A stretch of 64,000 nt of DNA, taken from Tieghemostelium lacteum. Its lineage: Eukaryota > Evosea > Eumycetozoa > Dictyosteliales > Raperosteliaceae. The stretch lies in assembly GCA_001606155.1 (NCBI GenBank), contig LODT01000023.1, positions 162,901 through 226,900 on the forward strand, written 5' to 3'. The notes under the pieces were generated by a model that saw nothing but the letters and a program-made list of their open reading frames with translations, was not told where the DNA came from and ran no database searches. Positions within the stretch are counted from its first letter, which is position 1. Each line of letters begins with the position of its first letter. Shown here in pieces: positions 9,257-20,118 of this stretch. A program made the position numbers and the translations under genes.

Positions 9257-11624
9257 ATGGGGCAGATAGATAGTAAACCTTTAAATTCCAGTCAACATTC
9301 CATTCCAGGTGATAATAATGTTGGACTAAGCTATCAGAATAGTAGTTCAATAACAAGTTCACCAAAGAGTGCTAGTGGACAGATTAACTCTAGTCCAGGT
9401 AGCCTGGTAGATAGCATTGGTGCTCAATTTGATCTCTCCAATTCCACATCCTCACTAAATTCAAATAGCAACTCATCTAGTATCTCTGCATACACTATAA
9501 ATAATATAATTGAATTTCTCAATGGACCATTTCAAGATAAACCCCCTTCACCACCAATTTCACCTGAAAAACTAAGTTCGACATCTAATATAGAAATTAT
9601 AAAATCTGTTAATAATTTACCACCACCTTTAGAACCTGAAGAAATTATACTTTCAAAGATACCATATGTATGTCTGTCTAATTCATTTACTCAAAAAACT
9701 TGTTTTTAAAAAAAAAAGTGTAAAATTACATTACCCCAGGACATTTATATTAATATCAGTATTTTCATATAAATTTAGTTATTACCTCTAATATCACATT
9801 CGACTAGAACAGAATTCAATATAGATAGAATTTTAAATGAATATTCTACAAATAGCAGTAGCATTATAAATAATGGTCAACCAAATAATAATAACAGTGC
9901 ACTAAAGTCTTTAGATATAGACCCAATGTATAGAATATTGTCTACTTTTAAAAATTATTTAGAATTTTCAACTGTTGGAATTTCATCTCAACAGGATAAA
10001 TTAAATCAGAAAATCAAAGAAATTGATGTACTCTGTACTAAAGCACATCAATTAATGTACAAACATGCAAATTCAGCCAAACAAAATCTTAGTACTCTAC
10101 CTGATATAAATAAATTATCTGAACAAATTCAACAATCACAACAAACAATGAATACTATATTAAATAGTATTGATAGTCTGACCAGGTTTCTTCCAGATCA
10201 ACATAATGAATTTATTGAATTTTCAGAATCTCTCAAAAAGTCACCTATAAATAGACAATATAGTGACAATATAGATTTCACACCACATCAATCTAATGTT
10301 TGTATTATAATAATAATTTTCAAAAAATTTGTTTATAATAGATTATATATTTATTAATATTGAACTTCAAAATTCAAATCAAGTCTATATTAAAAAATGT
10401 ATCGATTAGTAATTTTATATCAAAAGTAAAAAATGATAAACAGTCAATTTGGATAACAGATATTATTCCAAAAATTAGTACAATAGCAGGAACTAGTAAA
10501 ATGAGAGATTTAGTTAGAAAAGGTATAGATAAAGAAGTTAGAGGTTTAGTTTGGCAGAATATAATAGGTAATCAACTGAATCTCACTCAAGATACCTATT
10601 GGAAGATGGTAGAAAGTTCAGCAGGTATACTACAAAACTATAATGACAATTTAGGATCGCATCATCACTATAGTTTAGATAAAGGTAATTCACCAACAAA
10701 TAATGAGTACCTGGGTAAAGATATCGAGTTACTGAAACATTCCATTGGATACAATCTCTCAATGATTGAAATGGATCTACCAAGAACATTTGCATCCTTT
10801 TCATTGGTTAATAATGAATCTTCTCAATTTAGAAAACAATTACAAAGAATCTTAATGTCATTTGTAAACTATTTACCAGATATAGGCTATGTTCAAGGTA
10901 TGTCCTACCTTGGTGCCATTTTCCTACTTCACATGGACGAATACCAATCGTGGGTATCACTATGTAATCTAATTGAAAATCAAAAATTCCTACAATCCTT
11001 ATTTCAATTGGATATGAAAAAAGTAAGATATTTAGAGACTTTACATTATTTTGAGAACATACACATATTAATACATTTATTTTTTAGGTTGATAAATATT
11101 TAGTATGTTTTCAAGAAATGTTTTTAAATTCAAATCAAAAGCTATATAATCATTTTGAAGCAATTGGACTGATACCACAATACTATTTGATTCAATGGTG
11201 GTTAACTGTTTTTGTTCAATCAGTACCTCTTAATGTTGCTATTAGAATTTGGGATTGTTTTGTATCAGAAGGTTATATATTCCTTTTTATAACTTCATTA
11301 GGTCTACTATTTCACTATAGAAAGATATTAGAAGAGAATAATTTAGAGTATTGCAAAACATTCCTTTCCAATCTCCCACAAGACTTAGATGCAGATAGTC
11401 TTTTCAAGTCTATTGATCATATAAATGCCACCTATTGTTCTCAATTGTTACATAAACTGGAAACAAAACCATCTGATGAACTTGAATTGACAAGTTACAA
11501 CTCTGAAGATCTTACTCATAGCAGTGAATCTATTCCTATTCAAAATAGTAATAATCACCAAATTGACGATAATAACAGCAATAATAAAACAATATTTGAT
11601 AATATCAACTATAATTACAGTTGA
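9257..11624 (+). CDS. TBC-domain Rab GTPase-activating protein (TBC1D12/14-like)
   Basis: Four exons: 9257-9667, 9779-10297, 10384-11022, 11088-11624; all junctions are GT...AG in phase 0, giving 701 residues. The first ~300 residues are Ser/Asn/Pro-rich and carry helical stretches. The TBC domain fills about residues 345-640. It has both catalytic fingers: the Arg in IEMDLPRTF (about residue 440) and the Gln in YVQGMS (about 480). Other motifs are GIDKEVRGLVW, IRIWDCFVSEG and LSNLPQDLDADSLF. The pattern IGNQLNLT after the RGxVW block and the C-terminal layout are closest to TBC1D12/TBC1D14, which act in recycling endosomes and autophagy. The acceptor at 10383 is the least certain junction. 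Target Rab unknown. Confidence 0.88.
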
Positions 11625-11664
11625 TATTTATATAATACTAGAGTGTCACCAAATTAATGGATAT

Positions 11665-13115
11665 TTATAGTAATGGTTGATATGGAACAAAATAATTTTT
11701 CCAATGCGTAAGATTATTAATGATATTCATTTGATCATTTGGTATTGAATATTCTTTGATTACAACTTCTTGAGATACTAAAAAATCCATTGGTAAACTA
11801 TTAATACTAAATTTTAGTGGTGGACTGTGAGAATTTTGTGTTGGAATTTCAAAAATTGATATTGGTGATATAGGTGCTTCTACAACTGTTTTTTCATTTG
11901 ATGCTGAAGTAGTTGTTGTTGTTTTTGGTATTTGTGTTTTTGGTGTGGGATCATTTTCCAAATCCATCATTGTAATAGCTTTTGGTGAAATACTTTTGTT
12001 TAATTTGAGTGAAAGTTTTAGTATGGTGGGTGTTTTAGGTGGGGTTGTGGAGACTGTTTTATCATTAGATGATGTTGCAGTTGTTGTTGTAGAAGTAGTT
12101 TTTGGAAATTCTTTCAATCCAGTAGTAATCTTAATAATTTTAATTGGATGGGTTTCAAAAGAATCGTTTAAACCGTCTCTTTTTCTTTTGATATTATAAT
12201 CATCTTTATCAAAATCCAAATCATCTAGAGAGTCTTCATAATAATTTTTAGATTCTTTTACGGTGGTAGGATTTGGAGGTTGTGATGTATGATTTTGAGT
12301 AGGATATATATCGTCCATATCAATATCTGATAGAAAACTATCATCACTCTTTTGGTCAATAGGTGGAGGTAGTAATGATGGTTTTTTCCAACCTGGTAGT
12401 TTATCATATACAGATAAGTTAGGTCTAGCCTCCTGTAATGTAATTTTCTCATTATGTAAATTGATATTATCCAATTGTACACATTTCTTCCAACCTGGAA
12501 GATTCATTAGATAATTGAATTGGTCATTGGGAATTCTTGCATCCAACAATGAAAATGTTTTATAAGATTTCATTAAATCCGTTTCCTTCTGTTTCTTCAA
12601 TAGGCTTAATTTAGACTGTACTAATACACTAGATTCTATAGCTTTAAAATTTTGAATATTCACTTTCTTTTTTGCTTCAATTTTAAACTTTTTAACTACA
12701 ACTGTATAATTTGTCAATTCTTCATTTAAATTTATACAATAATCTTCTAATTTCAAAACTGAATAGAATAGATTCTCTCTAGTTGATATAATTCTATTTC
12801 TATATTAAACATATAATCATAATAAGTATTTATAAATTTATATATGGGTGTTTTGAAAATAGAAGATTACTTTATAGCACTATCTACAGTTTGAGAATCT
12901 AAATGAACGAGTATTTTATACTCCATATCTAATAGTAATAAAACAATTTCTGATTGATTTAAACGTTGACTGTGAAATGGGTATATCTGACCAAGAGGTT
13001 GAGAAGGTAAATTGTTATTGACAATAGCTTGTTCAATCCAAGGTGCAATTTTTACCTTGCAATCATGTTTTGGCATCATTTTATCTAAGTATGATTGAAT
13101 ATCATTATTAGGCAT
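11665..13115 (-). CDS. Unknown protein with three Trp-centred repeats
   Basis: Two exons on the reverse strand: 13115-12871 and 12799-11665, with a 71-bp intron (GTAATC...TATAG); the join gives 459 residues. It is not recognised. The N-terminal ~150 residues are folded and helical (WIEQAIVNNNLPSQPLG; then an Arg/Lys-rich coiled segment). The rest is Thr/Ser/Pro/Lys-rich and probably disordered. A short motif recurs: NLPGWKKCVQL, KLPGWKKPSLL and, at the extreme C-terminus, NLTHWKNYFV; two of the three are preceded by a P-N-D-Q element (IPNDQFNYLMNLPGW and IPNDQMNIINNLTHW). This suggests a repeated peptide ligand. The stop is 37 bp from the convergent TBC gene's stop. Confidence 0.75.
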
Positions 13116-13191
13116 TATTCAACGTCATTGTGATCTATTTGTATTAAAAATTAAAAATTAAAAAAAAAAACAAATTTGAATAAATATCGAA

Positions 13192-13491
13192 ATGGAGGTA
13201 AAAGATATAACAGTACCTGGTTATTTCCCTGCGGTAACCAATGAATGTAAAGAAAGTGCTGCTAAATTCTTTATGTGTATAGAAAAATCTTTGACATATT
13301 TTAATGAAGATGTAAATAGATTGAATATTATGATTAGATATGTTCAGATTGGGTTTGATATGCTAACACATTAAATTAAATAGGATAAAGAAGGTCCAAA
13401 AAGAGGATTAACAATGTGTGAAAAACAGTTAGTTGAGTATACTAAATGTATGAATGTATCACTTTCAAAAGGAAATGAAAGAATATTATAG
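13192..13491 (+). CDS. Twin CX9C (CHCH) small protein
   Basis: A 75-residue protein in two exons, 13192-13311 and 13384-13491, with a 72-bp intron (GTAAAT...AATAG); too small for a simple ORF search. It has exactly two CX9C motifs: CKESAAKFFMC in exon 1 and CEKQLVEYTKC in exon 2, the signature of proteins oxidised by Mia40 in the mitochondrial intermembrane space. Such proteins are mainly respiratory-chain assembly factors or MICOS parts. Which subfamily this is cannot be told. It starts 76 bp from the divergent Trp-repeat gene. Confidence 0.8.
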
Positions 13492-13583
13492 AGGAGTAAC
13501 ATATATAGATATTAAAGGAAATACATACGAATTCACATTTACACTCAATCTTATATACATTAGAGTGTAATGTGATATTTATT

Positions 13584-15203
13584 TTATAAATTTAGATCTA
13601 CTTTCATTTTTTGAAATGTATCATTATTGCATTTTACAAATCTAGTGAATGAATACTTTTCAAGTATTTTGTTAGATTTTTGTTGGAATAGATTAGATGT
13701 CAAATAGTTTTGAATAGATTTATCAAATAGTGCTAATGAATTTAGTTTTACTAGTGGTGGCATTGGATAGGGTCCAATAATTTCAATGATTTTAGTTGTT
13801 TCTCTAACTTTATCATCGTTTTGGTATTGACAATCATAGACCACACTGTCAATAGAAGAGACTTGATATTGATTATTACATATTGATGTCAAACTTTGTA
13901 AATGACTTGATGTCTTATGACAACTGGAAAAGTATTCTTCAAATGATGATGATGAAGGTAAATTACTTTTTCTAAGATGCATTAAAGGTAACTGATAGCC
14001 AGAGAATGAGTACTCTTCATTATATGCAAATGACATGCCTCTGCAATCCTTTAGTGATTTTATATTTTCATTAGACTTGTTGGTTATCAACAAGGAATAG
14101 TAGTTGGATTTATCTTGATATATATTTCCTGATTTTACAACTGAAACCATTGGTGTGAGTAGTTCTGATCCTTTTAGAAATGCAAGCCCACACATGAATG
14201 CAAAGGATATACCTAGATCAATCATAATCTTGTAAGGTTCTTTATCCTTCCATTGAGATTCTTCAAGTGAGTATACATCAATTACTTTAATATTCAAATC
14301 TAAATCTCTTCCAACCTGTTCTAAAATCTCTTTGTAAAATGAAAATGTTGATGAACCTAAAAATGAGGTACAAAGTATAGTTTGGCTTGATATTGAATCC
14401 TGTTGTTGATAGGTTCTCAAACCTCTCCAAATTAATTTTCCATCTTGGAATTGATAGTATTTAGTTCTGATAACTTGTAAATTCATATCTGATACTCTAG
14501 AGAATTGAAGATAGTCTCTCAATGATTGATATTCTGATGTATGGCTAGAAGGTATAGATATACTAGCATTATGTAATCTAATCATTTGGTAATAGTATGG
14601 TGACTGATCCTCTACTGCCTCTTTATGAACTGAACCAGATCTCCAATCCTGTACTACGTCAAGGTTATCAACCACCACTATATTACCCCAATTTGATGCA
14701 GTCTTATTTTGAAGATCATCAGACATTGATGAACTATCTCTTTCAATAGTTACATAGGCTAAAATAGATGGGTAATGTACCAAATTGGAAACCAAAATCT
14801 CATCAGATTCAATGATCTTATCCAACATTTTCTCGTAGCCTACACTCTTACAACCAAAGAAACCCACACAATAGAATTGCTTGAGTTCTATCAAACGTTC
14901 AAAATTATTGAAAATACAACGTAATGTTTCATTTCCATTTGGTAACTTCAATGAGATATTTGGTTTATATTGTTGATCTTTACCAAATGTCTCTATAGGT
15001 GACTTTACAGATACTTGTACATATTCCATTAAATAATCTAACATTACTCTCATATATTTCTTATCATCTTGAGTGTATTTGTATTTACTTAAAGGATGCT
15101 CAGCATCTTCATCCCTATCCTGTACATATTTAACCTCTGGTAAATTAGGTCTAGTTGTATTTTTAGATTTATCAATATAAATATGATAACTTGATTCTGT
15201 CAT
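13584..15203 (-). CDS. PhnD-like substrate-binding fold protein with extra N-terminal domain
   Basis: An intronless 539-residue protein. The C-terminal half (about 255-539) reads like the phosphonate/phosphate-type periplasmic binding-protein fold (PhnD, Pfam PF12974): an N-terminal ILCTSFLGSSTFSFYKEILEQVG block, then SVVKSGNIYQ, and SLKDCRGMSFAYNEEYSFSGYQLPLMHL matching the family's 'lkdLkGkrvafgdp.StSGyllp' region, followed by SSIDSVVYD. The N-terminal half holds a different domain (about 85-225) with FYCVGFFGCKSVGYEKML, a Trp-rich centre (VQDWRSGSVHKEAVEDQSPYYY) and RLHNASI. It resembles the dimeric alpha/beta-barrel (ABM/DUF3291) style but I am not sure. No signal peptide or membrane helix is seen, so unlike bacterial PhnD it should be cytosolic. 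Ligand unknown. Confidence 0.75.
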   Translation of the reverse strand: MTESSYHIYIDKSKNTTRPNLPEVKYVQDRDEDAEHPLSKYKYTQDDKKYMRVMLDYLMEYVQVSVKSPIETFGKDQQYKPNISLKLPNGNETLRCIFNNFERLIELKQFYCVGFFGCKSVGYEKMLDKIIESDEILVSNLVHYPSILAYVTIERDSSSMSDDLQNKTASNWGNIVVVDNLDVVQDWRSGSVHKEAVEDQSPYYYQMIRLHNASISIPSSHTSEYQSLRDYLQFSRVSDMNLQVIRTKYYQFQDGKLIWRGLRTYQQQDSISSQTILCTSFLGSSTFSFYKEILEQVGRDLDLNIKVIDVYSLEESQWKDKEPYKIMIDLGISFAFMCGLAFLKGSELLTPMVSVVKSGNIYQDKSNYYSLLITNKSNENIKSLKDCRGMSFAYNEEYSFSGYQLPLMHLRKSNLPSSSSFEEYFSSCHKTSSHLQSLTSICNNQYQVSSIDSVVYDCQYQNDDKVRETTKIIEIIGPYPMPPLVKLNSLALFDKSIQNYLTSNLFQQKSNKILEKYSFTRFVKCNNDTFQKMKVDLNL

Positions 15204-15255
15204 TCTCTTTTGTGATCACAAACACAAAAAAAAAAAATCTACAATTCATTTTTCG
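15204..15255. promoter_or_regulatory. 52-bp divergent intergenic promoter
   Basis: Only 52 bp separate the start codons of the PhnD-like gene (reverse) and the DUF1294 gene (forward). The gap contains an A12 run. Both promoters must overlap it or extend into the neighbouring coding sequence. Confidence 0.4.
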
Positions 15256-15765
15256 ATGTCATTTTCAATGAACAAATCACTAAAATTGATTTTAGGTGGA
15301 TATGCAGTTTCCATCAATGTAGGATCTGCAGGATTATTTTACTATGATAAACAACAAGCTATACAACATAAATGGAGAGTTAGAGAATCAACATTACAAT
15401 TATCAGGTTTACTAGGTGGATGGATTGGTGGAATGTGGGCAATGCAAGCATTCAAACATAAGAGATCTAAAGAATCCTTTAAAAATGTATGTATATTCCT
15501 AAGATATTTATAAATCTATAAATACTAATAAAATAATACTATATAGAAATATTATGCGTGTGTTGCAGGAAATGTTATTTTAATACCAATTATTGCAAAA
15601 TTCTATAAACCTTTATTATCAATGATTACAAAACAACAACCACAAATCACAAATAATATTCCAAATCCAAATCAATCATTTAAAAAACAAAACTTTTCAA
15701 ATAACCAGAATAATAATAATTTTAAATATAATAAGAGCAGCAGGAAAAATAAGAATAATAATTAA
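15256..15765 (+). CDS. DUF1294 family small membrane protein
   Basis: Two exons, 15256-15486 and 15547-15765 (60-bp intron, GTATGT...TATAG), 149 residues. Exon 1 has a membrane helix (about 8-29), the DUF1294 core RVRESTLQLSGLLGGWIGGMWAMQAFKHKRSKESF, and exon 2 continues KYYACVAGNVILIPII, a further helix. The last ~55 residues are Asn/Gln/Lys-rich and probably a dictyostelid extension. DUF1294 proteins are common in bacteria (YsdA-like); function is unknown. The conserved RxPE-x-L..LxxxGG..G...M..F.HK pattern makes the family call good. Confidence 0.82.
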
Positions 15766-15789
15766 ATATTTAGTAATAAATTAAATTTA

Positions 15790-16824
15790 TTATAAAACAA
15801 ATTTCTTTCTATCCACATCCATATCATGTTTATGTATATGAATATATTCACCAGAAGAAGTATTAAAAGTACCATGTTGTAAAGAAAGTAATTTTAGAGT
15901 GAATCTTGGTCCCAATTCATGAAGATTTGCTTTGCTCAATGACTCAAATGCATAACGATGTTGTCTAAAAAATATAAAATCTCTTTGGTTGTGAAGTGTA
16001 ACTACTCTTCTACCATGAAATTCTGGTTGTTGTGGAAATAGTGATGCAAACATTCTACCTATAGTATGACCTAGACGTGTTGTGAAATTGTTGACAATCA
16101 ACTCTGGTGTATGACTAGTAATTTTACCTGACCCTGCAATTTCGTGTGGAAATTCTAAACTTGTCAATCTAAATGTTGCTGTAGGTCCATTAGGAAGATG
16201 TGATATAATCAATTCATCAACTTTTCCTTTGGTCTCATTGATCACTACCAAATCTGTATATTCTCTGTTATTGCAAAACTCAATAATCTCTTTTAGATTA
16301 TAAGTTCTACGATTGAAATAACCTGAATTTGGGAATATTTTACTAAACATTCTTGCTAAATTCTTTGCTTCATGTCCTGATTGTTGGTTTGTAGTTATAC
16401 AAGTTTTTGGTGGTTTTCCATTAAAATAACTTGCAAATTCATCATTATTAATCTCTTCATCAAACTAATTATAACATTTTAGTTAATACATTATAAAAGG
16501 CAAGTACAGGTGTATATATAAAATTGATTAACCTACTTCACCATCATCTTTATCAACAACAGTTTCATCTGCTCTTCTCATAGATTCTATAGTTCTTGGT
16601 ACTTGCTTAGGTGGTGCTTGATCACCTAAATTATCTCTTTCTTTTTTTCTTAATTTTCTAGATTGTTCTCTTGCAATCTTTTTAGCAGCCATAAGTTTAC
16701 CAACCAATTCCATTCTTTTGGATTTACATTTTATATCATTTGGTGATCTTCTTAATTTATATTCAGATGGTGAATAATCATCTGTATCTACATCTTTTTT
16801 CATTCTCAATAATCTAGCACTCAT
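15790..16824 (-). CDS. rpf1: Ribosome production factor 1 (RPF1, Brix domain)
   Basis: Two exons on the reverse strand, 16824-16537 and 16464-15790, joined in phase 0 across a 72-bp intron (GTAGGT...AATTAG); 320 residues. Exon 1 is a basic, charged N-terminus ending in RTIESMRRADETVVDKDDGE, a conserved RPF1 region. Exon 2 is the Brix domain: TDLVVINETKGKVDELIISHLPNGPTATF, NNFTTRLGHTIGRMFASLFP, VVTLHNQRDFIFFRQHRYAF, ELGPRFTLKLLSLQHGTF. RPF1 acts in the nucleolus in 60S pre-ribosome maturation, binding pre-rRNA. Length and ending match the family. Reading past the donor would hit a stop within three codons, which supports the splice. Confidence 0.95.
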
Positions 16825-16960
16825 TTTGTTCTATTTACAATTTGGTTGGTTTGAGTGAGTGAAACTTTCGTCTAATTTAAAAAATGAAAAAAACGAGTAA
16901 AAAAATTTTTTTGATTAGTTTAATTTGTGTGCAAAAATATCTGTGTGGCATATTGATAAA

Positions 16961-17479
16961 ATGGTGAATGATAAAATTGAATTGATTTCATGTAAATTTG
17001 GAGATAAAGATTTTGAATTGATTAGAAAGATCAGATATGATGTATTTGTAATTGAACAACAATGTCCAGAGGAAGAGGAATGGGATGAATATGATGAATC
17101 TAGTGTACATTTATTACTTAAGGTAAATGATCAACCTGTTGGTGCTTCAAGGTGGAGAAAGATTAGTTATCTCAAATATGGAGGTAAAATAGATACAGAT
17201 GCAGTTAAAATGGAAAGATTTGCAATTTATAAAGATTTTAGAGGTAAAGGTTATGGAAGTGAATTAGTTAAACAAGCTCTAAAAAGAGTTTTCCAAGATA
17301 CACAAGAACTCTCCATACCACTATTTCTAATTAATGCTCAACAATATGTAGAGAAATTCTATCAATCTTTAGGATTTGAAACTGATCAATCTATACCAAT
17401 TTTCTATGAAGCAAATATACCACATGTCCGTATGGAAATACCAACACTTAAAATAAAATCACTCTATTTCAAAGAATAG
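16961..17479 (+). CDS. GNAT family N-acetyltransferase
   Basis: A 172-residue single-domain acetyltransferase. The GNAT acetyl-CoA motif A is clear as KMERFAIYKDFRGKGYGSELV (the R/Q-x-x-G-x-G/A pattern is RGKGYG). It is preceded by IRYDVFVIEQQCPEEEEWDEYD, typical of the ElaA/YjcF-type subgroup with an R-x-x-V-F...EQ start, and followed by FLINAQQYVEKFYQSLGFE. The substrate is unknown. The ATG at 16961 is chosen over upstream in-frame non-ATG codons. It is divergent from RPF1 with a 136-bp gap and convergent with ribosomal P0. Confidence 0.9.
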   Translation: MVNDKIELISCKFGDKDFELIRKIRYDVFVIEQQCPEEEEWDEYDESSVHLLLKVNDQPVGASRWRKISYLKYGGKIDTDAVKMERFAIYKDFRGKGYGSELVKQALKRVFQDTQELSIPLFLINAQQYVEKFYQSLGFETDQSIPIFYEANIPHVRMEIPTLKIKSLYFKE

Positions 17480-17588
17480 AATAAATATGTAATTAAATCA
17501 GATAAAGTAAAACACAGCTATTGTGGGGGTGTTTCTATTAAATTTTAGTTTATAAAAAAAAAAGAAATTACAACTTTTCTTTATTGGT

Positions 17589-18512
17589 TTAATCGAAAAG
17601 TGACATACCCATATCTTCATCAGATTCTTCTTTCTTTTCTTCAACTTTAGCTTCAACTTTTTTGGCGGTGGTGGCAGCAACTGGGGTGGCAGCGACAGTG
17701 GCAACTGGGGTGGCGGCAGCAGCAGCTTTGAATTTGGTGGCAGCATCAAAGGTGTATTCAGTTTCAAAGGTAACAGCCAAGAGATTCTTGAAGGCGTTGA
17801 CGATTGAGTGTGGGATAGAAGCAACGGTTGGGTAACCAATTTCCAAGGAAATAGCAGCAATATTGGCAATACCAGCTTTGAATTTCTCCAAAAGGTCTTC
17901 TTCAGTGATGGATGGTGAGTAGACGGCACCTTGATCATAGACCAATTTTGGTTCCAAACCATAAGTGAATGGTTTGATGTTCAATTTTTGCAAGAGGGTG
18001 GCTTCAGAGGCACCAACTTTTTGACCAGCTTTGATTAAATGGACATCATTGACGATATCGATTTGACCTCTGTTGATCTTGGTGGCAATTTTAAGTTCTT
18101 GCAAGAAAGAGGTTTGGGTTGGTTCGAGACCTGTACCACCAGCTGGAACGACAACATCGTTTGGTGCAAAGACACCAGCTTTAGCTGGAGCACCAACTCT
18201 TTGAGTTTTGATGACAGATTTGACTTCAGAGAGTGAATCTTTAGCAAAGATCAAACAGGTGTTGGCTTTCAATTGTGGGAGTAAAACTTCCAATTCTGGT
18301 TTGGTTTCCAAAAGATCTCTGACACATTTACGAATCATAGTCTTTTTACCCATAAGAATGACACCTTTACCTCTGATAGCCTTTCTGATCTTAGCCATTT
18401 GACTTGATCCGACAAAATCGGCATTGGCCAAAATTAACTTGTCATAAGTTTTGAAATATTTGGTGCATTTTTCCATGAAAACGACTTTTCTTTTACTTCC
18501 TTCCCCGGACAT
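17589..18512 (-). CDS. rplP0: 60S acidic ribosomal protein P0 (uL10)
   Basis: A 307-residue, intronless ribosomal stalk protein. It has the uL10 N-terminal domain (KRKVVFMEKCTKYFKTYDK, MGKKTMIRKCVRDLL), the internal GAPAKAGVFAPNDVVVPAGGTGLEP block, and an Ala-rich hinge ending in the stalk C-terminal peptide EESDEDMGMSLFD, which recruits elongation factors. Codon choice differs from its neighbours: many G- or C-ending codons (ggt, gcc, ttg, aag) as in highly expressed genes, visible as a local rise in GC. Family assignment is certain. Confidence 0.98.
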   Translation of the reverse strand: MSGEGSKRKVVFMEKCTKYFKTYDKLILANADFVGSSQMAKIRKAIRGKGVILMGKKTMIRKCVRDLLETKPELEVLLPQLKANTCLIFAKDSLSEVKSVIKTQRVGAPAKAGVFAPNDVVVPAGGTGLEPTQTSFLQELKIATKINRGQIDIVNDVHLIKAGQKVGASEATLLQKLNIKPFTYGLEPKLVYDQGAVYSPSITEEDLLEKFKAGIANIAAISLEIGYPTVASIPHSIVNAFKNLLAVTFETEYTFDAATKFKAAAAATPVATVAATPVAATTAKKVEAKVEEKKEESDEDMGMSLFD

Positions 18513-19015
18513 CTTGTTTTTTTATTTCTAGTGTAAGAGGATTACTCTAAGAGTTTAAACTGAAGCTACTAAAAAAATTTAACGAAAAAAAAAAAATGAT
18601 CGCAAAATAAATTTTTACATATCCCTTCCAAAAAATTTTATGTAATTCACTTTGAATTTTTACAAAATAATTACATTCAAATTCTCAATTTTTTCATAAT
18701 TTATAAATTAGGTACAAATTAATTATATTTCAATTTATATATTTAAAGTATGAATTAAAATATTATATATATTTGTATTTTAAATAAAATATTATATTTC
18801 TAAAATATTAATATATTTTAATTTATTTAATTTAATTTTTTAAAATAACTAATAATAATATTAATAATTTTTAAAATAATCAATCAAAATTAAATAAATA
18901 AATTTAATTAATTTTGGTAATTAAAATAAATCTTAATTTGAATATTTTTTTTTTTTTTTTTTCTTCTGAAATTTCCAAAACTTACACGTACAATAACAAC
19001 TATTTTTATATAAAA
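18513..19015. other. AT-only divergent intergenic region
   Basis: 503 bp between divergent P0 and ACMSD genes. It is nearly all A/T, with AATATTA-type repeats, and a T18 run (18945-18962) ahead of the ACMSD start. No ORF or RNA gene is seen. Confidence 0.5.
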
Positions 19016-20041
19016 ATGGAAGAAAATAAGACATTAAAAATTGATTTACATACACATATATTACCAAAAAATTGGCCAGATTTAAAAGAGAAATATGGAT
19101 ATGGTGGATGGGTATCATTAGATCACCATTGCCCTTGTAAGGCAAAAATGATTATTGATGGTAAATTTTTTAGAGAAATTGATAGTAATTGTTGGGATCC
19201 TGAAGTTAGAATCGCAGAATCAAACAAAGAAAATGTAGATATACAGGTTCTCTCAACAGTACCTGTAATGTTTAGTTATTGGGCTAAACCAGAAGATGCA
19301 TTAGATCTTTCAAAGTATCTTAATGATCATATTGCACATGTGGTATCTGAGAATCCAAAGAGATTTATAGGATTAGGTACACTACCTCTACAAGATCCTC
19401 AAGCTTCTATATTGGAGTTGAGAAGATGTGTAACTGAACTCGGATTAGCAGGTGTACAAATAGGCTCAAATGTCAATGGAAAGAATCTAGATGACGAATC
19501 ACTGTTCCCAGTTTTTCAAGAAGCTGAGAAATTAGGTGCAGCTGTATTTGTTCATCCATGGGAGATGGTGGGTAAAGACAGAATGCCTAGATACTGGTTA
19601 CCTTGGTTAGTAGGTATGCCAGCAGAGACATGTCTGGCAATCTGTTCAATGATATTTGGTGGTATATTTGAACGTCTTCCTAAATTAAAAGTATGTTTTG
19701 CACATGGTGGAGGTTCATTCCCTTTTACCATCGGTCGTATAGAACACGGTCTAGAAGCAAGACCTGATTTATTCCCACCAAATGCTGTGAACCCTCGTGA
19801 TTATATAGGTAAATTTTGGGTTGATTCGCTGGTGCATGACCCAGAGGCACTCAAGTTCCTTGTAAAACTTATGGGTGATGATAAGGTAGTTCTTGGAACT
19901 GATTATCCTTTCCCATTAGGTGAATTACAACCAGGTCAATTAATACAATCAATTAAAGAGTTTTCAGATGATACAAAATCAAAATTACTGCATTCTAATG
20001 CATTAGAGTTTTTAGGTTTACAAAAAGATAAATTCTTGTAA
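19016..20041 (+). CDS. acmsd: 2-amino-3-carboxymuconate-6-semialdehyde decarboxylase (ACMSD)
   Basis: A 341-residue amidohydrolase-2 protein matching ACMSD over its full length. ACMSD decarboxylates ACMS in the kynurenine branch of tryptophan breakdown, diverting carbon from quinolinate and NAD. Zn-binding residues are visible: H12 and H14 in DLHTH, a His in VHPWEM (about 180), a His in CFAHGGGSFPF (about 230) and the Asp in LGTDYPFPLG (about 295). The family's GGWVSLDHHCPCKAKM, AGVQIGSNVNGKNLDDESLFPVF and FWVDSLVHDP blocks are present. The ATG at 19016 is the first in frame after the T-run and places DLHTH ten residues in, as expected. No intron. Confidence 0.93.
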   Translation: MEENKTLKIDLHTHILPKNWPDLKEKYGYGGWVSLDHHCPCKAKMIIDGKFFREIDSNCWDPEVRIAESNKENVDIQVLSTVPVMFSYWAKPEDALDLSKYLNDHIAHVVSENPKRFIGLGTLPLQDPQASILELRRCVTELGLAGVQIGSNVNGKNLDDESLFPVFQEAEKLGAAVFVHPWEMVGKDRMPRYWLPWLVGMPAETCLAICSMIFGGIFERLPKLKVCFAHGGGSFPFTIGRIEHGLEARPDLFPPNAVNPRDYIGKFWVDSLVHDPEALKFLVKLMGDDKVVLGTDYPFPLGELQPGQLIQSIKEFSDDTKSKLLHSNALEFLGLQKDKFL

Positions 20042-20118
20042 TAAAACAAATACCCCACCCTATATATATTTTCTCAAAATTCATTTTTGAGTGTAAAACA
20101 AAATAATTCAGACAACTA

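Noticed and set aside
17498-17962. Leu/Pro-rich reverse ORF
   Set aside because: Frame shadow of the Ala-rich hinge of ribosomal P0.
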